Shown here one piece after another: positions 1 to 9,053 of a DNA stretch of 64,000 bases (the first letter of the stretch is position 1; every line of letters starts with the position of its first letter). A program made the position numbers and the translations under genes. The DNA lies in the NCBI GenBank assembly GCA_036346225.1, contig JARFIW010001369.1:2852001-2916000 (forward strand), read 5' to 3'. Source of the DNA: Platerodrilus igneus. Its lineage: Eukaryota; Arthropoda; Insecta; Coleoptera; Lycidae. The notes under the pieces are model-generated. The model had not been told where the DNA came from. It worked only from the letters and a program-made list of their open reading frames with translations, and made no database searches.

Positions 1-717
1 GTTCCATAATTTTAGTCATTGTCAATGGCAACATCATCAATGGTTGGATTGCAGATACATGCGGTGTGATGTTTTCCAGGTAACTGATTTTTATAAAAAC
101 ATTGTTGTTGAACTTATTATGTGTTTTGACGTTTTGTGCTTTTTGAATGCATTTTTAAGAATTTTATGAACTTTAGAATTTATTGAACTATAAAGTTTAA
201 ATGAAAATGCGGTTATGTAGAGATGGATATTTAAAATAATTGTATAAAGGTTGTTTAAGAACAATGTAAAGGGGACTTTTTGTTGTTGCTGTGCTATAAT
301 TTTGCACACATGTTTAAAAGGGTTTTACTGTGAGCTCATATTAAGATAGGCGTAAAGTCAGGCATGAGGTTAGTCCGCTTACTTTAAATAGGGTATTTGT
401 ATAATGAGAAAATTTTGATCTAACAACATTTTTGAAAATGAATTGTTTCCTAATCGAGGATTTGTAATTTTATGTATGTGAACTGTTATAATTGAAAAGG
501 TTTTGGAAGTTGTAATTTTTTTTTTGTGTAAATAGAATGTAATGATTTTGGTAGTTGCGTTTTGTTGGATAGGATTGTAGGAAAGTATTTTTCGGAGTGC
601 AGCAAAGTTGCTGTTAGGAGAAGTTTGATTTTCAGCAGCCCAGGTAAGTATCCTATGTAGATTCACAAGATTTATAGTGTACATCCAAGAAGCAGCCGAG
701 AAGGAACAGTAGAGCAA
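1..717. other. AT-rich stretch, no gene recognised
   Basis: A 120-codon minus-strand open frame (379-741) exists, but its composition looks random and I see no known motif. A good donor-like CAG/GTAAGT occurs near 641 on the plus strand, with no convincing exon beside it. The right edge leads into the repeats at 718-895. Confidence 0.5.
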
Positions 718-895
718 AATGACGCCCAATTTGTGGAGCACGATTCAACCAGGAACTGCATAACAAAATGTCGACCCAACGGTGGTGCCCGAGTCAACTG
801 ACCCTAGTTTTCAGGGGAACTGCGTAACAAAATGGCAGCCCATTCATGGAGATTTTTCATAACAAAATGGCGGCCCATTCGTGGAACTTTTCCAT
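718..895 (+). repeat. Degenerate tandem repeats resembling a retroelement primer-binding site
   Basis: Four imperfect units each read roughly AACAAAATGNCGNCCCA followed by a GTGG-type stretch, starting near 718, 762, 828 and 863. The pattern TGGCGCCCAACGTGGGGC is the known primer-binding site complementary to tRNA-Lys in some retroelements, and each unit is a damaged match to it. A similar string occurs at 44,452-44,474, and a much better one near 47,388-47,405. I infer the worn leader of an LTR element with a duplicated segment. No LTR pair or coding region was found beside it. Confidence 0.4.
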
Positions 896-901
896 AACAT
901 A

Positions 902-1114
902 TACAGAGTGGTAGAAAAGTCCCGGAACGGTCAAATATTTTGGGAAATACTCATCGCATCAAAAAAAGAAAAAATACGTGTTCAATATTTTTTTTAAAAG
1001 CTATCCCATGACACCAAAATTGAACCCCCACCCCCACCCCCTGGGGTAGGGTTAGGGCAACTTTAAAAGTTTAAGTAGAAACCCCCAATTTGTTATTGCA
1101 GATTCGGATTCCGC
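902..1114 (+). repeat. Left terminal inverted repeat of mariner-like element
   Basis: Matches the reverse complement of 1684-1895 to within a few substitutions and one or two indels. The similarity ends just after the shared GCAGATTCGGATT. Confidence 0.85.
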
Positions 1115-1280
1115 AGGATAAATTACCCCAAATTGACCTATGATACAAGCCATTTTGGATGATAGAAGGCGTTGTAATTGACAAAACCAAAATAGGGTAC
1201 AAAAACATTTGAAATAGAAAAATGTCAGAATTACATTCATTTTTAGTATTCATTTCGTTACTAGCTTTTGATATTATTTC

Positions 1281-1535
1281 GTGATGTCTCTGTCTGAAAG
1301 AGAAAGAATAATTGTCCTGATGATGCGGGGGTATGAAGATAAAGAAAGATCATTGCAGCAAGTCGCAGATTTATTCAATGAAGTCAATGCGGAACGCCAA
1401 CCGATTTGTAAATCTACTGTGAGTCGAACAGTGAATCGTTTTGAGCGAACTGGTTCGGTGAAGGATGAACCAAGATCTGGAAGACCTAAAAGCCAAGAGC
1501 AGAGAGGTGGTGAATTTGAACACCTTCGGCGGTAA
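1281..1535 (+). pseudogene. Truncated mariner-like transposase, N-terminal helix-turn-helix only
   Basis: The 84-residue frame begins MMSLSERERIIVLMMRGY and contains KSTVSRTVNRFERTGSV followed by a GRPKS stretch. This is the paired-type helix-turn-helix arrangement of insect mariner-like transposases and the DUF4817 proteins derived from them. It would bind the terminal inverted repeats. It stops after about 84 residues, whereas full transposases are about 340 or more, and no DDE/D domain follows before the right terminal repeat at 1684. The ATG at 1281 is preceded by no in-frame extension of similar quality. The product could at most act as a DNA-binding fragment. Confidence 0.75.
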
Positions 1536-1683
1536 TTTCGCTATGTATGAAATAAATATTTATTTCATTTATTATTTTACTTCTTTTATTTTCTGATCCA
1601 TCAATTCTTCTAGAAATAGTTAATTTTTGTCGATTGCAGCGCCATCTGCAAAAAACCTAAAAAAATTATGACTAACATTTTGT

Positions 1684-1895
1684 GGCGAATCCGAATCTGC
1701 AATAACAAATGGGGGTTTCCACTTAAACTTTTAAAGTTGCCCCAACCCTACCCCCAAGGGGTGGGGGTGGGGGTTCAATTTTGGTGTCGTTGGATAGCTT
1801 TTAAAAAAATATTGAACACGTATTTTTTCTTTTTTTGATGCGATGAGTATTTCCCAAAATATTTGACCGTTCCGGGACTTTTCTACCACTCTGTA
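1684..1895 (-). repeat. Right terminal inverted repeat of mariner-like element
   Basis: Reverse-complement partner of 902-1114, ending CTCTGTA next to a TA duplication. Confidence 0.85.
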
Positions 1896-1897
1896 TA

Positions 1898-3584
1898 TAG
1901 GTTAATGCACAGGGCAAGTTAATTATCAAAACTATATATTCGTTAATAGGAGAAAATTATAATTAGGTTCTTGAGAGAATGAGAAAAGCGTATTTTCTTG
2001 AATACATTGTTATATCAAACGCTCGACAGAAATCCAAAAAATTTCTGAATAATGCAATAAAAAATGCAAGCATTTTTAATTGAATTAAATATGAAAGAAT
2101 TTACATAGCAAAATGTCAATCGTAAAAGCTGTTACAAAATTTGTCTTTGGGTTATAAAATCGATTTTTATCTAGTAGGATTAACTAGAGGAATTTAACTT
2201 TTTTTGGGCAACTAATTCAGTAGAATCAAATAACATTCATAGCGTGCCTAATAAAAACCTAAATGGACATGATTCTTAGAAATGTATTTCAAGATGGTCA
2301 GAATTTTAAAACAAAATAGTTATGCTGCCGTTTTAATGTACTTGGTAAAAAAATATGCAAATTAAGTATAAAATATGCACGATTATTGAAAACTGCAATA
2401 AATAACAACATTCTAATGCAGTTATATGGCTATAAAACAAACCCCGCCCTATTACAGTCACCAAAATATAAAATATTTTACTTCCTTTCGTTTATTATTA
2501 TTACCTAATACTATTTTTAATGTTAGTTTTACAAGAAAATGGTGTAGATGTATGCTTACGAACAATTGACAAAAATTCTCACGTAACAGTTACATAAGTG
2601 TGCGTTTTCAAGGTGGTTGTTACTTCTCTTTTTTATATGCAAAAATGTGGCTAACTGCTGATCTATTGGGAAATAAACACAAATGTATCTCTACTATGTA
2701 AAAGAAAATAGACGATAAATCCGATCAGACAACCAATTTGAATCACAAATTATTAGAATGGGTCCATGATATCTTGCCAATTCACATTTTAAAAATCAGG
2801 TCACATTGTTGTCAAGTTATCTCCAACTAAAATTCAAACAAACCCGCAGTGTACAGTAAAAACATCCACTGATCACTACACTCTGAACTTTATTTAAACA
2901 GATTCGGAATGCACATTAGATTAACAATTAACCTAGTGAGCTATTCAAATCTGTCAGAAAATCTAAGAATGCACATAATTTGAAATAATTAAAAAACGAT
3001 CTCGCAAAAATTCCTTCTACGTATTTTGTCTGGCAAATCCATTTTAACCAGTAATTTAATCTAAGGCGGTATAGCTGTATACACTACCAAGAAACAAACT
3101 CAGCTTCTGAGAATAGACATAAAAATATAGGAAGTGGATAATTTGTTTTTATTTACAAGTACGGCAGCAAAGACAATTGTGATAAACTGCTTCGTTATTT
3201 ATAGATTTCTTTCAAAGATGATTAAGATTAGAGAAGATAAAGAATGCAACGGAGCAGAATCGGAAGAATAAGTTTCTTCAGTCACTCCTTACTCAGGTAC
3301 TTTTCGGGTGTGCATTACCGAAAGGTCGCATCGATTATAATCAATCAAAACATTAAGGCAACTGAGTTAACAAATCACGTAGGTAATGGCTCCATTCTTC
3401 ACCTGCCCTGTCTCTCCTACTACGAAATACATAATATTATCTTACGTGAGTATCAGTACCTGGTAATTTTTTTTTTTTAAACACAGACACTTTTTTTTCA
3501 ACTACATCCTTTGTTTTCATTATGGCTAATGAAAATCATAAATAGGAACAAAATGCGTTTGCTCCTATGTAAAAATAAACATCA
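1898..3584. other. AT-rich stretch, no gene recognised
   Basis: Both strands are dense in stops. The only frame of note (3244-3480, 78 codons) has no recognisable motif and ends in a poly-T run. Confidence 0.5.
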
Positions 3585-4149
3585 TCATCATTAGGTCTTC
3601 AGCCCTAGAACTGGTTGGACGTGTACCCTCATTGTTTCCTAGTCTGAACCAACCTATACATTTCCCTGAAATTTACACAGTCTGCATCTATCACTATTTG
3701 TGTGCAAAAGTCTGATCTCGGTCTACCTCTATCTCTCTTTTCTTATCACTGCTTGTAATATATCCCGTACGATTCCCCAGAAATGCCCTAGAACGTATAC
3801 TGTCCTTCTATTTCTCCTTTTTTTTTCGTTTTCCACAGATATCTTTATTCCTCTACCATTTTTAACAAACTATTTGTTATTAACTTTGTCTGTCCATGTT
3901 ACTATCCTCATTCAACTGAAGCACCATTCCAGTAGGCTTCTATCTCTTTCTGTTTGCTTGTCCTAGTTACCCTATTTCATAGACGTACTGTGCTGTGCTC
4001 CACACTATGCTTTGAACAGTTTTCTTCTTGTATCTAATGTTCGTTGTCTTTGAATATAGCTGCTATAGCTGCTGTTCTTTCTTGTTTGATGCAGTTCGGT
4101 CACCTTCTATTGTTTTACAGTTATATACCATATTTCCCCGATATTCAGT

Positions 4150-4165
4150 GGTATATAAAGGGGGG
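4150..4165 (+). repeat. Left target-site duplication of SINE (16 bp)
   Basis: GGTATATAAAGGGGGG, repeated exactly at 4466-4481. Confidence 0.9.
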
Positions 4166-4465
4166 CGTCGCCGTGGATCAATGTAGTAAGCGCAAGACTA
4201 CGGATCCCAAGGTCCCGGGTTCAAATCCCGACACGGCCGACTGCTTGAAAAATGGCAGGTGAGCATTTTTCACAAATATTACGCCCTCGTTCGGATGAGA
4301 GGTCAAATGGAGGTCCCGTGTGTGAGTGTTGTCACGCACGTTAAAGACCCCTACCTTGCCTGGAACGGCAAGGGTTCGGCAAAATTCTAAATTTGCAGGC
4401 AACAAAAAACTCGCCTCCTGGCCAATGTAGTACCTTCGGGTGGAGCATTGGAAATGTAAATGAAC
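4166..4465 (+). mobile_element. Complete tRNA-derived SINE
   Basis: A 300-bp insert between perfect 16-bp duplications. The head folds like a tRNA: GCCGTG (4170-4175) pairs with CACGGC (4232-4237), and a B-box GGTTCAAATCC lies at 4218-4228, giving internal RNA polymerase III control. The body contains GTTGTCACGCACGTTAAAGA and ends near CCTTCGGGTGGAGCATTGG. Sister copies occur at 29,110-29,375, 33,796-34,090 and 29,505-29,600 (minus). Target-primed insertion by a LINE machinery is the known route for such elements. Confidence 0.85.
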
Positions 4466-4481
4466 GGTATATAAAGGGGGG
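4466..4481 (+). repeat. Right target-site duplication of SINE
   Basis: Exact copy of 4150-4165. Removing the SINE restores continuity with the R1 repeat copies near 36,500 and 38,400. Confidence 0.9.
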
Positions 4482-4587
4482 TAAGCAGCCTTTAGCTGCC
4501 AAGTTCACCCAGCACTTGAACCTTTGTCGAATTAATAGTTTTTCCATTTTTATCCTTTCGCACAATCAACAATATAATACAACCAAC

Positions 4588-4830
4588 TCTTATGAAAATA
4601 ATAAGAGCTATTGACAAATACAAATCGGGCTAGTAGTTATATAACCATTAACAAAAATTAGCTTTATTACTTCACAGGGGAGGAAACATCCACTGACCGA
4701 CGGTTTCGGCTTGTTAAGCCTCATCAGAGTGAAATAGTTTCCAAGAACCCTATGAAGTAATCGAAGTAATTATAATGATATAATTTCGAAACAATCTCTG
4801 TACTATGGCAAAAGTAAATAAAACCGCCAT
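4588..4830 (-). repeat. Penelope-type terminal repeat unit A
   Basis: Shares about 240 bp with 5,092-5,262 (direct) and 5,263-5,500 (inverted). The shared block includes TGACAAATACAAATC, the hammerhead core and the tail TTTCGAAACAATCTCTGTAC. The sense strand, judged by the ribozyme, is minus. Confidence 0.75.
4682..4742 (-). ncRNA. Type I hammerhead ribozyme, copy A
   Basis: On the minus strand the 61 nt contain the full hammerhead core. Outer stem I is GGAAAC with GTTTCC, and inner stem I is CACT with AGTG, separated by an internal loop. Next come CTGATGA, stem II GGCTT-AAC-AAGCC, and GAAA. Stem III is three pairs (ACC with GGT) around the loop GTC. Predicted cleavage follows the C of GGTC, between 4695 and 4694. 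Every core base is conserved. Very short stem III and type I topology are known features of the hammerheads in Penelope-like elements and retrozymes. Confidence 0.88.
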
Positions 4831-5024
4831 CAGGTGATAAAACACCAACACTACTAAGTGGGAAAGTACATAATTGAATCGAAACTACATAATAAATTCT
4901 ATAGATGGCTATAAAAGTACGTCTGGCTTTTGAAATTTGCGGAATGTTACAGCAAAATTAATTTGCAAACGTAACAAACCTTCTCGTGGCGACACCCGGG
5001 TTCTTGCCCCAAAGGCAATTCAAA

Positions 5025-5268
5025 TAAAAAAGACAAGTTATTTGCAGTCCGCAATTAGAAATAGTATATAGTAAGATGTATCTGTAAACAACTTATGAAA
5101 ATAATAAGAGTATTGACAAATACAAATCAAGAGTTATATAGCCATTAACAAAACATTAGCTTTATTAGTTCACATGAGAGGAAACATCCACTGACCGACG
5201 GTTTCGGCTTGTTAAGCCTCATCAGAGTGAAATAGTTTCCAAGAACCCTATCAAGTAATCGAAGTTAT
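5025..5268 (-). repeat. Penelope-type terminal repeat unit B
   Basis: Direct copy of unit A, truncated just after CAAGTAATCGAAG. It also carries an extra outer segment (about 5,025-5,095) with TATTTGCAGTCCGCAATTAG that is found inverted in unit C at 5,500-5,570. Confidence 0.75.
5180..5240 (-). ncRNA. Type I hammerhead ribozyme, copy B
   Basis: Identical to copy A over its 61 nt: same stem I, CTGATGA, five-pair stem II with AAC loop, GAAA and three-pair stem III. Predicted cleavage is between 5193 and 5192 on the minus strand. Copies A and B lie on the same strand, so cutting at both would release a 498-nt RNA. Confidence 0.88.
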
Positions 5269-5563
5269 TATTTACTTTTGCCATAGTACAGAGATTGTTT
5301 CGAAATTATATCATTATAAGAACTTCGATTACTTCATAGGGTTCTTGGAAACTATTTCACTCTGATGAAGCTTAACAAGCCGAAACCGTCGGTCAGCGGA
5401 TGTTTCCTCCCCTGTGAAGTAATAAAGCTAATTTTTGTTAATGGCTATATAACTACTAGCCCGATTTGTATTTGTCAATAGCTCTTATTATTTTCATAAG
5501 AGTTTGTTTACAGATACATCTTACTTTATATACTATTTCTTATTGCGGACTGCAAATAACTCG

Positions 5564-5575
<12 letters not shown>
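5263..5575 (+). repeat. Penelope-type terminal repeat unit C, inverted
   Basis: Reverse complement of unit A extended by the outer segment of unit B. B and C form a head-to-head near-palindrome centred near 5,266. It ends at the (TA)n tract. Confidence 0.75.
5347..5407 (+). ncRNA. Hammerhead ribozyme, copy C, slightly diverged
   Basis: Same 61-nt layout as A and B but on the plus strand. CTGATGA and GAAA are intact. Stem II starts AGCTT instead of GGCTT, losing one pair, and inner stem I has AGCG for AGTG, giving one mismatch. Predicted cleavage is between 5394 and 5395. It is probably weaker than A and B. Confidence 0.78.

Positions 5576-5607
<32 letters not shown>
5569..5607. repeat. (TA)n microsatellite
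   Basis: Uninterrupted TA dinucleotides bordering unit C. Confidence 0.95.
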
Positions 5608-5609
<2 letters not shown>

Positions 5610-5674
5610 AGGGTTTTTTTTGTGTTTTGGGATATTTTAGGTCAAATAAAAACAATCGTCTTTAAATTCCTCTA

Positions 5675-5728
5675 ATTACTTGACGTTTCGGTCGGGTTTC
5701 TGACCTTAATCGTAAGTCTGAAAATATG
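5675..5728 (-). ncRNA. Decayed hammerhead ribozyme in Penelope-like 3' region
   Basis: The minus strand reads CGATTAA where CTGATGAA is expected, then GGTC with GACC as stem II, GAAAC and GTC followed by AAG, which can pair with CTT upstream. The GAAACGTC string is typical of Penelope hammerheads with minimal stem III. The damaged CTGATGA box suggests it no longer works. Confidence 0.45.
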
Positions 5729-6009
5729 GTTTATTTTATAAAATAAAAGATTACAATGTTGTTAAAATTACTTACATAGAAATATTTAAATTAAAAATAG
5801 ACTATGACATATGATTTTACTAGATGACATACATCATGAAGACAGTGAAAAGGTACTATAACTATGGGAACGTTACATGAATATCAAAAATATAGGTTGC
5901 TGTAGTAAGATGGAATGTGTTACAAAACTATTGGAATACTTTCTAGTGTTTATAAAGTTGGGAGTAAATGATGCCTAAATTTTTTGGTCTTGTTTATTAT
6001 TAATGCAGT

Positions 6010-6316
6010 TTAGTTCTTTTGTATATAAAATGATTCTAAGAATAAACGTTTGTAGTAGTTCTGTTCTATTTCTAAAATTTGTGTTTCGTCGAAAGCCGGT
6101 TTGTGTTTTGTGGTATGTGCATGTATGGCAAGAGCGCAGTTATTTTTTCCAAGTTTTGTGTCACTGCGGTGTTGAGTTAACCTGTCTCGAAGCCACTGAC
6201 TTGACTGTCCAATGTAGAAATAATTGCAACTGCAACGAATCTTGTATACTGTGTTGTTGCACATAATGGTTTCAGTCTTGTCTTTGATGAAGAAAATAAA
6301 CGATTTTCGAAAGCTT
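6010..6316 (-). pseudogene. Penelope-like element GIY-YIG endonuclease fragment
   Basis: The 84-codon frame from 6264 can be extended in frame to about 6316 without a stop. It has the GIY-YIG pattern: VYKIRC, then FYIGQS, an Arg-rich helix with a His (RDRLTQHRSD), and the conserved end KRLFLESFYIQKN, whose Glu is the usual metal ligand. This domain nicks DNA for target-primed reverse transcription in Penelope-like elements. Such proteins are normally several hundred residues with the RT first, so only the C-terminal end survives. The frame itself is undamaged, which argues for a fairly recent truncated copy. Confidence 0.85.
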
Positions 6317-6413
6317 GAAATGGTTAAAAGAAGTTTATTCTAAATAAGTACGCAATCTGACTGTATCCCCAATATTTAACTTACATATACATTATAAGAA
6401 CAGTCAATATTAC

Positions 6414-6419
<6 letters not shown>

Positions 6420-6463
<44 letters not shown>
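6420..6463. repeat. (TA)n microsatellite
   Basis: About 22 TA repeats. Confidence 0.95.
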
Positions 6464-6465
<2 letters not shown>

Positions 6466-6539
6466 TTGGGAGATATTACCTTTTTTTAATTAATTGGTAC
6501 GTGAAATTGAAACCTTTAATCGTTTAGTGTCAACCACTA

Positions 6540-7230
6540 CTGTCAAGTTCCTGACGTTAGTCTATCACCCAAAGATCGCCTCTACCTCTTCCTTACTGTA
6601 GCTAGAGGTGGGCATGTATACTTGTATTATTACTGTATTTACCGGTTTAGACTCAAATCTAACCATGAGTACTCTTTCGTTCTTTTGTAAGTAGTTTTCT
6701 ACACGTCGTCCTACCTTTTTTGGCATAACTATCCCCACCCCCGAATTTTCTTCCTCTGATCCTGTATGAAGTACCCTGAAGTCTCCACTCCAAAAATCCC
6801 CCGCCTCTGGCCAGCGAACTTCGCTGATTCCTACTATGTCTAGTGCTAACCTATCCATATCGCGCTTCAGGTTCTCTAGATTACCTACTTGTTTCATACT
6901 TCTGACATCCCACGCTCGGACTCGCAGAATGTTCACGGATCTTTTTCTATACTTTCGGATCACATCCTCCGAAGTAGTTCACTCCCGAAGATCGGAATGG
7001 GTGACTATTTTACCTCCAGAATTTTTTACCGCAGAGAATGCCATCATGTTTACTAACAATTTCTCTACGCAGTGTACATGGGAGGTAATGTTGTGGTTTC
7101 CCGTTGCCTTCCACATCGCAGTAGTGTGTCTTAGAATGTCATACCGACCCCTATGGTCTCTGTCACTCTAAGTACAGAAAAAGCTGCTGCCCTTCTTTCG
7201 GGGACCTGTCTTAGTCTGGTTCCTCACTAA
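6540..7230 (-). mobile_element. 5' fragment of an RTE-type LINE
   Basis: On the minus strand a leader containing ACTGCGATGTGGAAGGCAAC (near 7,090-7,110) precedes an endonuclease frame. Both are typical of the insect LINEs whose endonuclease is often mislabelled craniofacial development protein 2. The element breaks off inside the endonuclease near 6565. RT and tail are missing here, while related RT and tails occur at 36-39 kb. Confidence 0.7.
6565..6963 (-). pseudogene. LINE endonuclease (EEP family) N-terminal fragment
   Basis: 132 residues. The order is a strand near LRVRAWDVRSM, then LALDIVGISEVRWPEAG, then FRVLHTGSEEENSGVGIV, then VIIQVYMPTSSYS. These match the apurinic-type endonuclease domain of RTE-like LINEs, which cuts the target strand. 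The Glu of SEVRW is the catalytic metal-binding residue. The usual WNVRSL Asn is Asp here (AWDVRS). The frame ends soon after YMPTSS, about halfway through the domain, so no active enzyme is encoded. Confidence 0.85.
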
Positions 7231-8039
7231 AGATCCCACTAATTTGGTTAAACCTATAGTTCGGCTCTTTAGCTCATTGAAACGCGCAAGCCATTCTACC
7301 TGTTCTAGTATTTTAGAACTTTGTCAAGGTGCACGTCCGTTCAGAATGGAAAAATAAACAATTAACGACAAATCAAAGACGGAAGTAGTAACGGTATAAC
7401 GCCGAATCTGTCACTTCCTTAATAATAAATGATACGTAAACATCCGTCTTCACGACTTTACCAATGGAATAAATGTATCCTACCCCTGCCGATTGTCGCA
7501 ATTTAACAAACTGGCCAATTGTTAATCCGAATGGTTACCATTAAAAAGATTGAAAAGTTTACCCTCAATTTTAAACGTAAGAATCATCTCGTTTGAATAG
7601 CCATCAGTGATATAATAAACAACAGGCTTCTATCTTTCTCTGAGTAAATTGCACAGATGGTTCTAATCTAGAGAGAGACCTCTCACTCGTTCGGTGAAAT
7701 TTGAATGAAGAGTATTGTGCTAAATGCTAAAGTATTGTGTTAAAAATCAACTGGTACAATCAGCATTAATAGGTATGGTCACAAGGAGTCGCTCTGGGTA
7801 TTCCTGAGGAGCGTTCCATTAAGTTCTCATTCCTTTTCCTGTTTAGTGTATTAGAATGTTCTACAAAAATACAAATTGTAACATAGATGATCCGATACAA
7901 CAGAGGTTGGTCCTTTATGCAAGGTGTAGGCGAATATGAAAGGTGACGTATTTCGTATTAAAATGAATTTGGAAAGCCTGTATATAACTACAATAACGTA
8001 TATAAATTGGAATTATTGGGTATAGTGCTGTTTGTGTGG
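7231..8039. other. No gene recognised
   Basis: AT-rich with many stops. The first ~120 bp may still belong to the LINE leader. Confidence 0.5.
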
Positions 8040-8440
8040 AATCTTATATGATAAATATTATAAATCCAACCACGCAATTACAAATCTTTATGGCGATAAC
8101 TTGTTTTCCTTTACGTGATTGTTCGGGATTTTAACCCACGTTCTTAGCTGCTTTGAACTAATGCTTACTTGGACTTAATACAGAAATATCACTTTGTCGC
8201 TACAACACATTTCCTCTGGCTGCGTTTCTACGCAGAGTGGGTTATGACTGAGTTCTGTGTTCTTTTATTTCGTTTTTTAGCCTTCCCAATCTCCAACTGT
8301 GTTAGTGCTGCATTCATTTTCTTTCTTTACATTCTCTATTATCGCAAGTCGGGCAAACATTCCGTTACAGATTTTGTTCCTTTCTTCCTGGTCCGCTCGT
8401 CTTACGTGCAACAAGTAAAAATAAAATTCAAATAAATGGG
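8040..8440 (+). repeat. Dispersed repeat, copy 1
   Basis: Shares blocks with 12,190-13,330: TATAAATCCAA followed by CAGTTACAAATC-like sequence and ACGTGA, and later ACTGAGTTCTGTG through the CTGGTCCGCTCGTCT region. In the second copy the blocks are further apart. No coding signal. Confidence 0.5.
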
Positions 8441-9050
8441 TATCATTATTGTCAAACTAAATATCTAAATAGAAGTTTGAAATGACCTACATTCATATTA
8501 TGGGTGCTTTTACTGTTAAACAGCTGTTTATATATTCGATTAAATGTTAACCCCTCTAAAACAGCAAATTCCCAGAAAATGCCATTCATAAAAATGTGGC
8601 ATTTACTAACTTATTTTATGAATATAAACTCACTTTTGTCCATGAGTAAGTTCTATATAAATAAAAATTTCATCACTAATAAGATCGACCCTAAATATAA
8701 GAACCATTTGAAATCTGTGATGAAAATTTGCCCCGAAAATTTTGTCTCTGTTACAACTACTCTCAAGTGAATGCAGGTTTTATACAATGAATGATGTTTT
8801 GGTTCTGTTAGTTGAAACGAGCACCCGACTCTTTATTAGTATGGGATGAGATCAGCAGCAGTTTCAAAAGAAACATGCAACAGTTAGTATGAATTTTCGC
8901 GCTAACTTAGTAGAATGTTTTATTGTGGTAATCCTGCATCTTGCACTGTGTTCCATAGATAGTTATTCTATTTAAATTATCTTTTTACACTTGGTGAATA
9001 TCGATAGGTCTTCAATTTGTGGCATTTCGATGTGAGAGTGTTTACTAAGA
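8441..9050. other. No gene recognised
   Basis: An 88-codon plus frame (8504-8770) has a Lys/Asn-rich, AT-driven composition and no known motif. Confidence 0.45.
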
Positions 9051-9053
9051 AAA

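Larger units (their letters stand above)
902..1895 (+). mobile_element. Internally deleted mariner-like element with long inverted ends
   Basis: The ends 902-1114 and 1684-1895 are near-perfect inverted repeats of about 212 bp, starting TACAGAGTGGTAGAAAAGTC and differing at only a few positions. They are flanked by TA on both sides (900-901 and 1896-1897), the expected target duplication of the Tc1/mariner superfamily. Between them is a single short frame encoding only the DNA-binding end of a transposase. The catalytic DDE/D domain is absent, so this is a non-autonomous deletion product. The long G/C-homopolymer block (CCCCCACCCCC) lies inside both arms. Confidence 0.85.
3585..4600 (-). mobile_element. 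LINE deletion derivative (R1 segment plus LINE 3' tail), split by a SINE
   Basis: Read on the minus strand, this has the same order as 38,590-39,290: an unrelated ~150-bp head (called R1 here, 4,482-4,600 continuing at about 4,100-4,150), a linker including ACAACGAACATTAG, then the C-terminal coding tail and 3' end of an RTE-type LINE, ending in a TAATGATGATG-type terminus at 3585. Recognisable decayed reading includes the LINE motif WSTAL-like stretch. The SINE at 4166-4465 interrupts R1. No RT remains, so the element must have moved in trans. Confidence 0.7.
5675..6316 (-). mobile_element. 3' part of a Penelope-like element
   Basis: The minus strand carries a GIY-YIG endonuclease end (6316-6010) followed by about 280 bp of untranslated sequence and a decayed hammerhead (5728-5675). 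That order matches the known 3' end of Penelope-like elements, with ORF then ribozyme-bearing terminal repeat. The reverse transcriptase part is missing upstream, where sequence turns non-coding after about 6316. The ribozyme here differs in sequence from copies A-C, so a separate family is likely. Confidence 0.7.

Noticed and set aside
379..741. 120-codon minus-strand protein
   Set aside because: Composition follows base content and there is no motif or context. Not called.
1052..1253. Minus-strand frames in the mariner-like element
   Set aside because: They run through the terminal inverted repeat and have no transposase motif.
4170..4237. tRNA gene
   Set aside because: The acceptor stem and B-box look good, but the sequence is the head of a 300-bp SINE with flanking duplications and sister copies. 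The D and anticodon arms are poor.
6003..6266. Plus-strand 87-codon frame with many Cys
   Set aside because: Antisense shadow of the GIY-YIG frame.
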